Below are positions 7,857-14,952 of a DNA stretch of 64,000 nucleotides, piece by piece. A program made the position numbers and the translations under genes. Every line of letters begins with the position of its first letter. Within the stretch, counting starts at the first letter, position 1. Source of the stretch: Actinoplanes sichuanensis (lineage in GTDB: Bacteria > Actinomycetota > Actinomycetes > Mycobacteriales > Micromonosporaceae); the NCBI RefSeq assembly GCF_033097365.1, contig NZ_AP028461.1:10443501-10507500 (forward strand), given 5' to 3'. The notes under the pieces are model-generated. The model saw only the letters and a program-made list of their open reading frames with translations, was not told the DNA's origin and ran no database searches.

Positions 7857-8252
7857 GTGACAGGTGAGAAACCCGCGACCACCCGCGCCGTTACCCTCGA
7901 ATGGGGGGTTCGGCTCCTCTACCTGCAAGGCATCGGGTTGAGCGCGCTCACCGCGTACCTCATCGTCCTTGATCTGACCCGCGATGAGGTCGTCATCGCG
8001 GTAGCCGCGTCGCTCACCGTGATGGCCGCTCTGGCCGCGGCCTCGCTCTTCCTGATCGCGCGCGCCCTCGGGCGCCGTTCCGTCCGCGCTCGCGGGCCGG
8101 CCGTCGTCGTGCAGCTGTTCCTGCTCGCGACCGGCGGGTTCCTGGTGCAGTACGGCACCGTCTGGGCGGGCGTCGGGCTGCTCGTTTTCGCCACCGTGAC
8201 CGCCGGGTTGATCCTCGTTCCACCCAGCAGTCGAGCGTTGGGCGTCGATTAG
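7857..8252 (+). CDS. small integral membrane protein, unknown function
   Basis: From the GTG at 7857 the product is 131 residues with about four transmembrane helices. A short charged loop (ARALGRRSVRARG) separates helix pairs. No motif links it to a known family. Extending the frame to 7761 would add sequence antisense to the lipid kinase start and is unlikely. It lies 52 bp from the divergent lipid kinase gene and 38 bp before a GntR gene on the same strand. Confidence 0.65.
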   Translation: MTGEKPATTRAVTLEWGVRLLYLQGIGLSALTAYLIVLDLTRDEVVIAVAASLTVMAALAAASLFLIARALGRRSVRARGPAVVVQLFLLATGGFLVQYGTVWAGVGLLVFATVTAGLILVPPSSRALGVD

Positions 8253-8290
8253 CGGGTCTCCGGAAGCGGATCAGGGCCTAACCTGGACGG

Positions 8291-8983
8291 GTGACCGGCT
8301 CAACGGTGCGCCCACCCGCCTATCAGCAGCTGGCGGACGAGTTGCGGGCGGAGATCACGTCCGGCCGTCTGCAACCGGGCGAGCGACTCCCACCCGAACC
8401 CGAACTGTGCGTGAAGATCGGCGTCAGCCGAAGCACGGTCCGGGAGGCGCTACGCCTGCTCGCCAGCCAGCACCTCATCGTGACCACCCGTGGAGTCACG
8501 GGTGGCAGTTTCGTCGCGCATCCCGATGCGGAACAGCTCGCGGATGGGCTGTCCACCGGGTTCGCCCTGCTCAGCCACTCGGCCGCGGTCGGGCTCGTCG
8601 ATCTTCTGGAGCTGCGGCGGGCACTCGAGGTGCCGGCTGCGGGGTTGGCCGCCGTCCGCCGGGAGGAGGTGCATCTCGGGGAATTGCGTAGTGCCCTGTT
8701 CGATCCTGATATCGACGATTTCGACACCATGCTCGCCGCGCATTCGTCATTCCATCGGGCTATCGCCAAAGCCACCGGGAATCCGTTGTTCGAGCTTGTC
8801 GGGCGGCCCCTCTACCAGGCGACCTATGGGGAAGAGGTGATCGGGTCGCTGCCCGAGGGGTATTGGACCCAGATCGACAGTGATCATCGGGATCTGGTCG
8901 ATTTCATCGCCGCCGGGGACGCCGAAGGGGCCACGCGCTCGGCCTCGGCACACCTGGACTACATCGCGTCCGCGGTCCGCTGA
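8291..8983 (+). CDS. GntR/FadR-family transcriptional regulator
   Basis: The 230-residue protein has an N-terminal winged helix with the GntR signature (LPPEPELCVKIGVSRSTVRE, residues 35-54). The all-helical FCD ligand domain follows from about residue 100. D-x3-H and later histidine residues (AHSSFH, SDHRDL) suggest the metal/acid-binding pocket of FCD domains. Start is GTG. The target and effector cannot be inferred, since neither neighbour is an obvious catabolic gene. Confidence 0.85.
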   Translation: MTGSTVRPPAYQQLADELRAEITSGRLQPGERLPPEPELCVKIGVSRSTVREALRLLASQHLIVTTRGVTGGSFVAHPDAEQLADGLSTGFALLSHSAAVGLVDLLELRRALEVPAAGLAAVRREEVHLGELRSALFDPDIDDFDTMLAAHSSFHRAIAKATGNPLFELVGRPLYQATYGEEVIGSLPEGYWTQIDSDHRDLVDFIAAGDAEGATRSASAHLDYIASAVR

Positions 8984-9029
8984 CCGGAATCATCGACCGC
9001 CGGTCGCGGTCAGAACGCCGCCGGCCGGG

Positions 9030-9437
9030 TCAGAACTCGGTGCGGCGGGTCAGCAGGCGGATCGTGGCGTGGCGACCGTTCGCCTCGGCGGCGGCCGACG
9101 TGGTCAGGGCCGTCAGAACCTTCCAGGCGAAGGACGACTCCGAAGGCAGGCGCGCCCCGCGGACGGTGGCCACGGTCACCTCGACGGTGAGGGCGTCGTC
9201 GGTCACCGCGAAACGACACTCGAGCTCCGCGTTACGGGTGGCGATGGCCAGCAGCATGGCGCAGGCCTCGTCGACGGCGATGCGCAGGTCCTCGATCTCG
9301 TCGAGGGCGAAGTGCAGGCGGGCGGCCAGGCCCGCGGTGGCCGTCCGGAGGACGCCCAGATAGCCGCCGTCGGCGGGCACCGTCAGCAGTACGACGTCGT
9401 CTCCGACGTCCGGGTCCATCTCCGTCAACTGGGTCAC
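9030..9437 (-). CDS. RsbW/SpoIIAB-like anti-sigma regulatory kinase
   Basis: This 135-residue HATPase_c_2 protein starts at GTG 9437, six bases after AGGAGGG. It has the N-box (RIAVDEACAMLL) of anti-sigma serine kinases, while the later glycine loop is weak. Such proteins bind a sigma factor or phosphorylate a STAS antagonist. No sigma factor lies nearby; a STAS protein is encoded at 56.3 kb but any partnership is speculation. It is convergent with the GntR gene. Confidence 0.78.
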   Translation of the reverse strand: MTQLTEMDPDVGDDVVLLTVPADGGYLGVLRTATAGLAARLHFALDEIEDLRIAVDEACAMLLAIATRNAELECRFAVTDDALTVEVTVATVRGARLPSESSFAWKVLTALTTSAAAEANGRHATIRLLTRRTEF

Positions 9438-9475
9438 CCGAGCCCTCCTCCCGATGGAGAGACTGTAGCGGCTGA

Positions 9476-9510
9476 ACGGCGCGACCGGATGATCCGCCCG
9501 GTCGCGCCGT
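9476..9510 (-). terminator. terminator downstream of sodN
   Basis: A perfect 13-bp stem, ACGGCGCGACCGG (9476-9488) with CCGGTCGCGCCGT (9498-9510), around a 9-nt loop. It is 27 bases past the sodN stop and ahead of the anti-sigma gene. Confidence 0.75.
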
Positions 9511-9537
9511 CGGCGGCAGGCACTCGGTAAGGAGTGC

Positions 9538-9942
9538 TCAGGCCTGCTTCGTCTCCCAGAAGATCTTGGAGATCTCCTCGATCTTGCCGAGCAGCTGGTC
9601 GGCGACCGCCGGGTCGACCTGGCCCTTGGCGCCGGCCGCACCGGCGAGCTTGGTGGCCTCGTTGAAGAGCTGGTGCAGGTGCGGGTACTTCTCGAAGTGC
9701 GGGGCCTTGAAGTAGTCGGTCCACAGCACCCACAGGTGGTGCTTGACCAGCTCGGCCCGCTGCTCCTTGATGAGGATGGCCCGAGTGCGGAACTCGGGGT
9801 CGGTGTTCGCCTGGTACTTCTCGGCGATCGCCTTGACGGACTCGGCCTCGATCCGGGCCTGGGCCGGGTCGTACACACCGCACGGCAGGTCGCAGTGGGC
9901 GCTGACCACGGTGCTCGGGGTGAGGAAACGCGGAAGTCGCAT
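9538..9942 (-). CDS. sodN: nickel-containing superoxide dismutase precursor
   Basis: The 134-residue precursor has a 15-residue propeptide (MRLPRFLTPSTVVSA). After it comes the nickel hook HCDLPCGVYDPAQ, in which the mature N-terminal His, Cys2 and Cys6 bind Ni. The rest is the four-helix bundle of the family (FEKYPHLHQLFNEA). The enzyme dismutates superoxide. The start at 9942 is supported by GGAGGA about seven bases upstream; a longer frame to 9984 has no support. The divergent protease gene 85 bp away is predicted to remove the propeptide and expose the nickel ligand. Confidence 0.96.
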   Translation of the reverse strand: MRLPRFLTPSTVVSAHCDLPCGVYDPAQARIEAESVKAIAEKYQANTDPEFRTRAILIKEQRAELVKHHLWVLWTDYFKAPHFEKYPHLHQLFNEATKLAGAAGAKGQVDPAVADQLLGKIEEISKIFWETKQA

Positions 9943-10027
9943 CAGGACTCCTCCATAGAGTTTGCGATGATCCGAGGTTGACACTACCCCTTACGCCCTT
10001 GCGGTAACGCGACGGAGGCTTGATGCC

Positions 10028-10336
10028 GTGCGGTGGCAATTACCACTGTTCGCCGTACTCGTCCGGGGGCCTTCCATGGTCCCCACCCTGCGTGCCGGTG
10101 ACGCCCTGATCGTCCGGCGCGGTGGCCGGGTGCGCCCCGGTGACGTCGTCGTGGCCGAGTTCCGGACGCGGCCGGGCCTGCTGGTCGTCAAACGGGCGGT
10201 GGCCGAGAGGGACGGCGGATGGTGGCTACTGGGCGACAATGAGTTCGTCGAGGACGATTCACGTGCTCACGGCGTCGCCGATGTCATCGGGCGTGTGATA
10301 TTTCGCTACTACCCGAGACCGTTCCGGTTACGTTAG
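10028..10336 (+). CDS. sodX: nickel-SOD maturation protease, signal-peptidase S26 family (SodX)
   Basis: This short 102-residue S26 peptidase has the catalytic serine in GPSMVPTL (S16), the general-base lysine in VVKRAV (K55) and the GDN motif near residue 69. It lacks the membrane anchor and the large insertion of ordinary signal peptidases, as expected for SodX. GGAGG at 10013-10017 supports the GTG at 10028. It is divergently paired with sodN and should cleave before His1 of the dismutase. Confidence 0.9.
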   Translation: MRWQLPLFAVLVRGPSMVPTLRAGDALIVRRGGRVRPGDVVVAEFRTRPGLLVVKRAVAERDGGWWLLGDNEFVEDDSRAHGVADVIGRVIFRYYPRPFRLR

Positions 10337-10480
10337 TGTCCTCTGATCCCCAGCGCACACCCGCGCTGGAGGTGGTTGTACCGGGTGATCCCCGCATCGC
10401 ACCGCGGTTCCGGCGCATACTCGCGACCGGGATTTCAGCAGGTGCCACGTATCAATGTCGATGCAGTGTGGAGTTTCACC

Positions 10481-11755
10481 GTGTCTTTCTTCAGTTTCGA
10501 ACTCGATCCCGCCCTGGCCGCCGATCCCGTCTTCGACCTGCACCGCCGGGGCAAGATGACGATGAGCGCGACCGTCCCGCTGGCCAGCCGCGACGACCTG
10601 TCGCTGGCGTACACCCCGGGGGTCGCCCGGGTCTGTGAGGCGATCGCCGAGGACGAGGGGCTCTACCCCGACTACACCTGGACGTCGAACACGGTCGCCG
10701 TGGTCACCGACGGATCCGCCGTCCTGGGGCTCGGCAACATCGGCCCGAAGGCCGCCATGCCGGTCATGGAGGGCAAGTCGGTCCTGTTCAAGCAGTTCGG
10801 CGGGGTCGACTCGATCCCGATCGTGCTGGACACCCAGGACGTCGAGGGGATCATCGCGACGGTCAAGGCGATGGCCCCGTCGTTCGGTGGCATCAACCTC
10901 GAGGACATCAGCGCGCCGCGCTGCTTCGAGATCGAGCGCCGGCTGGACGCCGAGCTCGACATCCCGGTCTTCCACGACGACCAGCACGGCACCGCGGTCG
11001 TCACGCTGGCCGCTCTGCGCAACGCCGCCCGACTGCTCGGTCGCACCTTCGGTGACCTGCGCGTGGTCATCAGCGGTGCCGGGGCGGCCGGGGTCGCGAT
11101 CACGAACACCCTGATCGCGGCCGGTGTCGAGGGCGCCAACATGATCGTCGTCGATTCGCGCGGCATCATCCACGCCGAGCGCGGCGACCTCAGCGGGATG
11201 AAGGCGGAGATCGCGGCCGCCACGAACGTCTCCGGACGTACCGGGGGGATCACCGAGGCGCTGATCGGCGCCGACGTGCTCGTCGGCGTCTCCGGCGGCA
11301 ACGTCCCGGAAGAGGCCCTGGCCGGCATGGCGCCCGGCGCGATCATCTTCGCGCTGGCCAACCCGACGCCGGAGGTCCACCCGACGATCGCGCACAAGTA
11401 CGCGGCGATCGTCGCGACCGGGCGCAGCGACTTCCCCAACCAGATCAACAACGTCCTGGCGTTCCCGGGGATCTTTCGTGGAGCGCTCGACGTCCGGGCC
11501 ACCACGATCACCGACCGGATGAAGGTGGCGGCGGCCGACGCGATCGCCGCGATCGTCGCCGACGAGCTCCGGGCCGATGCGATCGTGCCGTCGCCGCTGG
11601 ACCCGCGGGTCGCTCCGGCGGTCGCGGCCGCGGTCGCCGCCGCGGCCATCGAGGACGGGGTGGCGCGCCGACCGGTCGCACCCACCCAGGCACCGGTCAC
11701 CGCGCCGGCCGCGTCGCCGGCCGCGCAGGCGGCGGTTGAGGCGCAGCGCGCCTGA
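10481..11755 (+). CDS. NAD(P)-dependent malic enzyme
   Basis: The product is oxidative malate decarboxylase, about 424 residues, giving pyruvate and CO2. The malic N-domain has YTPGVARVC and the metal-binding EDISAPRCFEI. The NAD-binding domain has GAGAAGVAI, and FHDDQHGTA and NQINNVL motifs are intact. This is the short bacterial form without the phosphotransacetylase fusion. The last 50 residues are Ala/Pro rich. The GTG at 10481 (VSFFSFELDP) fits the family start; the frame is open to 10376, so the start is not certain. A 10-bp hairpin follows the stop. Confidence 0.88.
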   Translation: MSFFSFELDPALAADPVFDLHRRGKMTMSATVPLASRDDLSLAYTPGVARVCEAIAEDEGLYPDYTWTSNTVAVVTDGSAVLGLGNIGPKAAMPVMEGKSVLFKQFGGVDSIPIVLDTQDVEGIIATVKAMAPSFGGINLEDISAPRCFEIERRLDAELDIPVFHDDQHGTAVVTLAALRNAARLLGRTFGDLRVVISGAGAAGVAITNTLIAAGVEGANMIVVDSRGIIHAERGDLSGMKAEIAAATNVSGRTGGITEALIGADVLVGVSGGNVPEEALAGMAPGAIIFALANPTPEVHPTIAHKYAAIVATGRSDFPNQINNVLAFPGIFRGALDVRATTITDRMKVAAADAIAAIVADELRADAIVPSPLDPRVAPAVAAAVAAAAIEDGVARRPVAPTQAPVTAPAASPAAQAAVEAQRA

Positions 11756-11770
11756 CCGATCGACACGTGT

Positions 11771-11806
11771 CACGCCGCCCTCGCCGGAACCGGTGCGGGC
11801 GGCGTG
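11771..11806 (+). terminator. terminator after malic enzyme
   Basis: CACGCCGCCC (11771-11780) pairs with GGGCGGCGTG (11797-11806), a 10-bp perfect stem 16 bases past the stop. Confidence 0.65.
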
Positions 11807-11834
11807 CCGCGTTAACGGTCGCTAAGGTCGGGAG

Positions 11835-12776
11835 ATGCGCGCTGCCTATGCTTCCGCCCTGAATCCGGAGGAGCCGCTCAGCGGCCTGGCCCTGGGCGAG
11901 CTGCCGCTCGCCGTCCCGGACGGATGGGTGCCCGTCGACGTGCGGGCCGCCTCCCTCAATCACCACGACATCTGGTCCCTGCGGGGCGTCGGCCTGCCCG
12001 CCGACCGGCTGCCGATGATCCTCGGCTGCGACGCGGCGGGCGTCGACCCGGACGGCAACGAGGTGGTCGTCTACCCGGTGGTCGAGGACAAGGCCGATCC
12101 GCGGGGCTTCTCGCTCTTCTCCGAGCGGCACCCGGGCACCCTTGCCGAGCGTCTGGCCGCGCCCCGGGAGAACCTGATCCCCAAGCCGGCCGGGGTGTCC
12201 TTCGCCGAGGCGGCCTGTCTGCCGACCGCATGGCTCACGGCCTATCACATGCTGGTCACCCGCGGCCGGGTCGCCGAAGCCGGAGCGGTGCTGGTCCAGG
12301 GCGCCGGCGGCGGCGTCGCCACCGCGGCGGTCGCGCTCGCCGTAGGTCTGGGCAAGAGGGTGTACGCGACCAGCCGCGACCCGGGTAAGCGGGAGCGGAT
12401 CGCCGAGCTCGGCGCGACCGCGGTGGAACCCGGCGCACGGCTGCCGGAGCGGGTCGACCTGGTGATCGAGTCGGTCGGTGCGGCCACCTTCGACCATTCG
12501 ATGAAGTGCTCGGCCCCCGGCGCCCGGATCGTGGTGTGCGGCGCGACGGCCGGTCATCGGGCCGAGATCGACCTGCGTCGGGTGTTCGCCATGCAGCTGG
12601 AGATCCTGGGCAGCAGCATGGGCACCCCGGACGAACTGGCCGGTCTGCTGGAACTGGTGGCGTCCGGCAAGGCGCGCCCGGTGATCGACTCGACATACCG
12701 GCTGGCCGAGGCCGATCAGGCGTTCGCCCGACTGGCCGGCGGCGACATCTTCGGCAAGATCGTGATCGAGCCCTAG
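11835..12776 (+). CDS. zinc-binding-type (MDR superfamily) alcohol dehydrogenase / quinone oxidoreductase
   Basis: This 313-residue medium-chain dehydrogenase/reductase has a GroES-like N-terminal domain (SLNHHDIWSLRG) and a Rossmann domain with GAGGGVATAAV near residue 157. The catalytic-zinc cysteine and the four-cysteine structural zinc lobe are not evident, so a zinc-independent quinone-reductase-like activity is more likely than alcohol oxidation. No substrate is implied by the neighbours. Its TAG stop shares CTAG with the convergent hydrolase. Confidence 0.8.
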   Translation: MRAAYASALNPEEPLSGLALGELPLAVPDGWVPVDVRAASLNHHDIWSLRGVGLPADRLPMILGCDAAGVDPDGNEVVVYPVVEDKADPRGFSLFSERHPGTLAERLAAPRENLIPKPAGVSFAEAACLPTAWLTAYHMLVTRGRVAEAGAVLVQGAGGGVATAAVALAVGLGKRVYATSRDPGKRERIAELGATAVEPGARLPERVDLVIESVGAATFDHSMKCSAPGARIVVCGATAGHRAEIDLRRVFAMQLEILGSSMGTPDELAGLLELVASGKARPVIDSTYRLAEADQAFARLAGGDIFGKIVIEP

Positions 12777-13570
12777 AAAGTGCTGGTCAGGCCGTCCTGC
12801 GGGAGTCGTTGCCGGGCGGCCTGATCACCGTTCAGGGTCCAGCGCCAGAAGTCGGTGGTGGTCGCGGCCACCAGCGCCGGCTCGTCGCGGTGCGGCAGGT
12901 GCCCGGCCTTCGGAATCTCCAGGAAACCCTTGGGCCAGGGCACCTCGTTGTACGCCCCGAACGCCTCCTCGTAGGTGACCGTGTCGTCCTTGCCGCCTTG
13001 AACGAACAGCACCGGCGCGGCCGGGCCGGTGAACGGGGCCGGCTGGGGCATCTGGCGCCCGGCGATCATCAGCCCCGCTTTGAGCCGGTCGTCCCGGGTG
13101 CCGCTGAACAGGCCGACCGTGGTGATGGCGCCGGCCGAGTGCCCGGCCGCGGCGATCCGCTGCGAGTCGACCCGGCCGCCGAGTGACCTGAGCAGCTCGG
13201 TGATCACATATTGCGCGTCGGCGGGCTGGTTGACCACGTCGTCCGCGTCGTAGTCGGGTGCCTCGTACCAGGTATGTGGATATCTCGGTCCGGCCACCAG
13301 GAAACCCGCCGCCGCCCAGGCGGCCAGCAGCTCGGCGTAGTCGTCGGGTTGAGAGGTCAGCCCGTGGCTGAAATAGATCAGCGGGTGCGGACCGTCTCCG
13401 GCGGGCAGCCAGACTTTCGTCGGCAGGGGCCGGTCACCGCCGCGGTCGAACACGAACTCCGAGGCCGGAGCCGATGACGCGGGTGAGGCCGGCGAGGGCG
13501 AGCTGGAGCACGCGCTCAGCCCGGCGGCGGCGAACAGGGTCAGGAACGAACGGCGTAACACCCGGGCCAT
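12773..13570 (-). CDS. secreted lipoprotein alpha/beta hydrolase
   Basis: The 265-residue precursor has a basic start (ARVLRRS), a hydrophobic segment and a lipobox LSAC with the lipid-modified cysteine at C21. A Ser/Pro-rich linker leads into an alpha/beta hydrolase with the oxyanion motif YFSHGL and the nucleophile elbow GHSAG. The acid (GGKDDT) and histidine (AGHLPH) follow in order. It resembles PAF-acetylhydrolase/dienelactone-type esterases; the substrate is unknown. It should be anchored outside the membrane. Confidence 0.82.
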   Translation of the reverse strand: MARVLRRSFLTLFAAAGLSACSSSPSPASPASSAPASEFVFDRGGDRPLPTKVWLPAGDGPHPLIYFSHGLTSQPDDYAELLAAWAAAGFLVAGPRYPHTWYEAPDYDADDVVNQPADAQYVITELLRSLGGRVDSQRIAAAGHSAGAITTVGLFSGTRDDRLKAGLMIAGRQMPQPAPFTGPAAPVLFVQGGKDDTVTYEEAFGAYNEVPWPKGFLEIPKAGHLPHRDEPALVAATTTDFWRWTLNGDQAARQRLPQDGLTSTF

Positions 13571-13686
13571 TGTGCCGCCCGAAGATCAGAAATCCCTGGT
13601 AGAGGGGCGTTGCCGACATCACACGGGGTCCGCCGAACAGGTGCTGCGCTTAGCGCATCCGCAACCGGTTGGCTAGGGTCGTGCCC

Positions 13687-13848
13687 ATGTCAGATAACCA
13701 GGTCGACCCCAGTGGCAACACCGAGGCGTTCCGGGCGTTCACCCGCACGGGACCGGAGGCGGAGACGCCCTCCAAGATCCCGTATGTGATCGGCGGCCTC
13801 GTGGCGGTCGTGGTGATCGCGCTCGTCGTGGTGCTGCTAGTCCGCTGA
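13687..13848 (+). CDS. 53-residue single-pass membrane protein
   Basis: ATG at 13687 opens a short frame ending at TGA 13846-13848. Thirty polar residues are followed by one strong transmembrane helix (PYVIGGLVAVVVIALVVVLL) ending just before the terminal VR. The codons follow the high-GC3 pattern of the surrounding genes. Its last 12 bp overlap the convergent ackA gene. I recognise no family; it is probably a small membrane-anchored peptide. Confidence 0.62.
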   Translation: MSDNQVDPSGNTEAFRAFTRTGPEAETPSKIPYVIGGLVAVVVIALVVVLLVR

Positions 13849-14952
13849 CCCGATCGCCTTCCGCGCCTCCGAGGCGATCTCCAGCTCCTCCTCGGTCGGC
13901 ACCACGCACACCGCGATCGGTGACCCGTCCGGCGAGATGATCGTGGCGTTGCGCTCGTTGCGGTCCGGGTCGACGGCGATCCCGAGCGGCTCCAGACCGG
14001 CGAGCGTGTTCGCCCGGACCGGTCGCGAGTTCTCGCCGACCCCGCCGGTGAAAGTGATCGCGTCCACCCGGCCCAGCACGGCCAGGTAGGAGCCGGTGTA
14101 CTCGCGGATCCGCCGGCAGTAGACGTCGAAGGCCATTGTCGCGTCCGGATCGCCCGCCTCGTAACGCTCCTGCACCGACCGCAGATCGTTGTCACCGGCC
14201 AGCCCCAGCAGCCCGGAGCGCCTGGTCAGCAGGTCCTCGATCTCGTCGATAGGCATCCCGGCCACCCGGTGCAGGTGGAAGATCAGGCTCGGGTCGATGT
14301 CACCGGACCGGGTGCCCATCACCAGCCCCGGCAACGGTGTCATCCCCATCGAGGTGGCCACGCTGCGGCCGCCGTGTACCGCTGTCGCACTCGCGCCGTT
14401 GCCCAGATGCAGCGTGATCACGTTCGTCTCGTCGACCGGCCGGCCCAGCACCCGGGCGGTCTCGCGGGACACGTACGCGTGCGAGGTCCCGTGGAACCCG
14501 TAGCGCCGCAGCCCCCATTTGCCGGCCACCGCCCGGTCGATCGCCCAGAGCGCACCCTCCGGCGGGATCGTCGAGTGGAACGCGGTGTCGAAGACGGCCA
14601 CCTGCGGAACCTCGGGCAGCAGCCGTCGGGCCACCCGCAGCCCGGTCAGAGCGGCCGGATTGTGCAGCGGGGCGAGCGGGATCAGCTCCTCGATGGTGGC
14701 CAGCACCTCGTCGTCCACCACCGTCGACGCGGTGAACCGGTCGCCGCCGTGCACCACCCGGTGCCCGACCGCGGCCAGCCCGGACAGGTCCAGCTCGTCC
14801 ATCAGGCGCTGTAGCGCCGCCCCGTGGTCGGCCGCGTCGCCGCCGGCCTCGCCGATCCGCTGGATCAGACCCTTGGCCAGCACCTCCGAGCCGTCGAAGA
14901 GCCGGTAGCGCAGCGACGACGAGCCGCTGTTCAGCACGAGTACCCTGCTCAT
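13837..14952 (-). CDS. ackA: acetate kinase
   Basis: This 371-residue ASKHA enzyme interconverts acetate plus ATP and acetyl phosphate. Both family signatures are present: VLNSGSSSLR at the N-terminus and FHGTSHAYVS near residue 155. The adenosine-binding HLGNGAS and the FTGGVGENS motif near residue 306 are also intact. It is slightly shorter than typical AckA (about 400 residues). Its start overlaps the pta stop by ATGA (14949-14952), so the two are translationally coupled. Confidence 0.95.
   Translation of the reverse strand: MSRVLVLNSGSSSLRYRLFDGSEVLAKGLIQRIGEAGGDAADHGAALQRLMDELDLSGLAAVGHRVVHGGDRFTASTVVDDEVLATIEELIPLAPLHNPAALTGLRVARRLLPEVPQVAVFDTAFHSTIPPEGALWAIDRAVAGKWGLRRYGFHGTSHAYVSRETARVLGRPVDETNVITLHLGNGASATAVHGGRSVATSMGMTPLPGLVMGTRSGDIDPSLIFHLHRVAGMPIDEIEDLLTRRSGLLGLAGDNDLRSVQERYEAGDPDATMAFDVYCRRIREYTGSYLAVLGRVDAITFTGGVGENSRPVRANTLAGLEPLGIAVDPDRNERNATIISPDGSPIAVCVVPTEEELEIASEARKAIGSAD

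Noticed and set aside
9540..9984. longer start for nickel SOD at 9984
   Set aside because: The family propeptide is about 14-16 residues and a Shine-Dalgarno precedes 9942.
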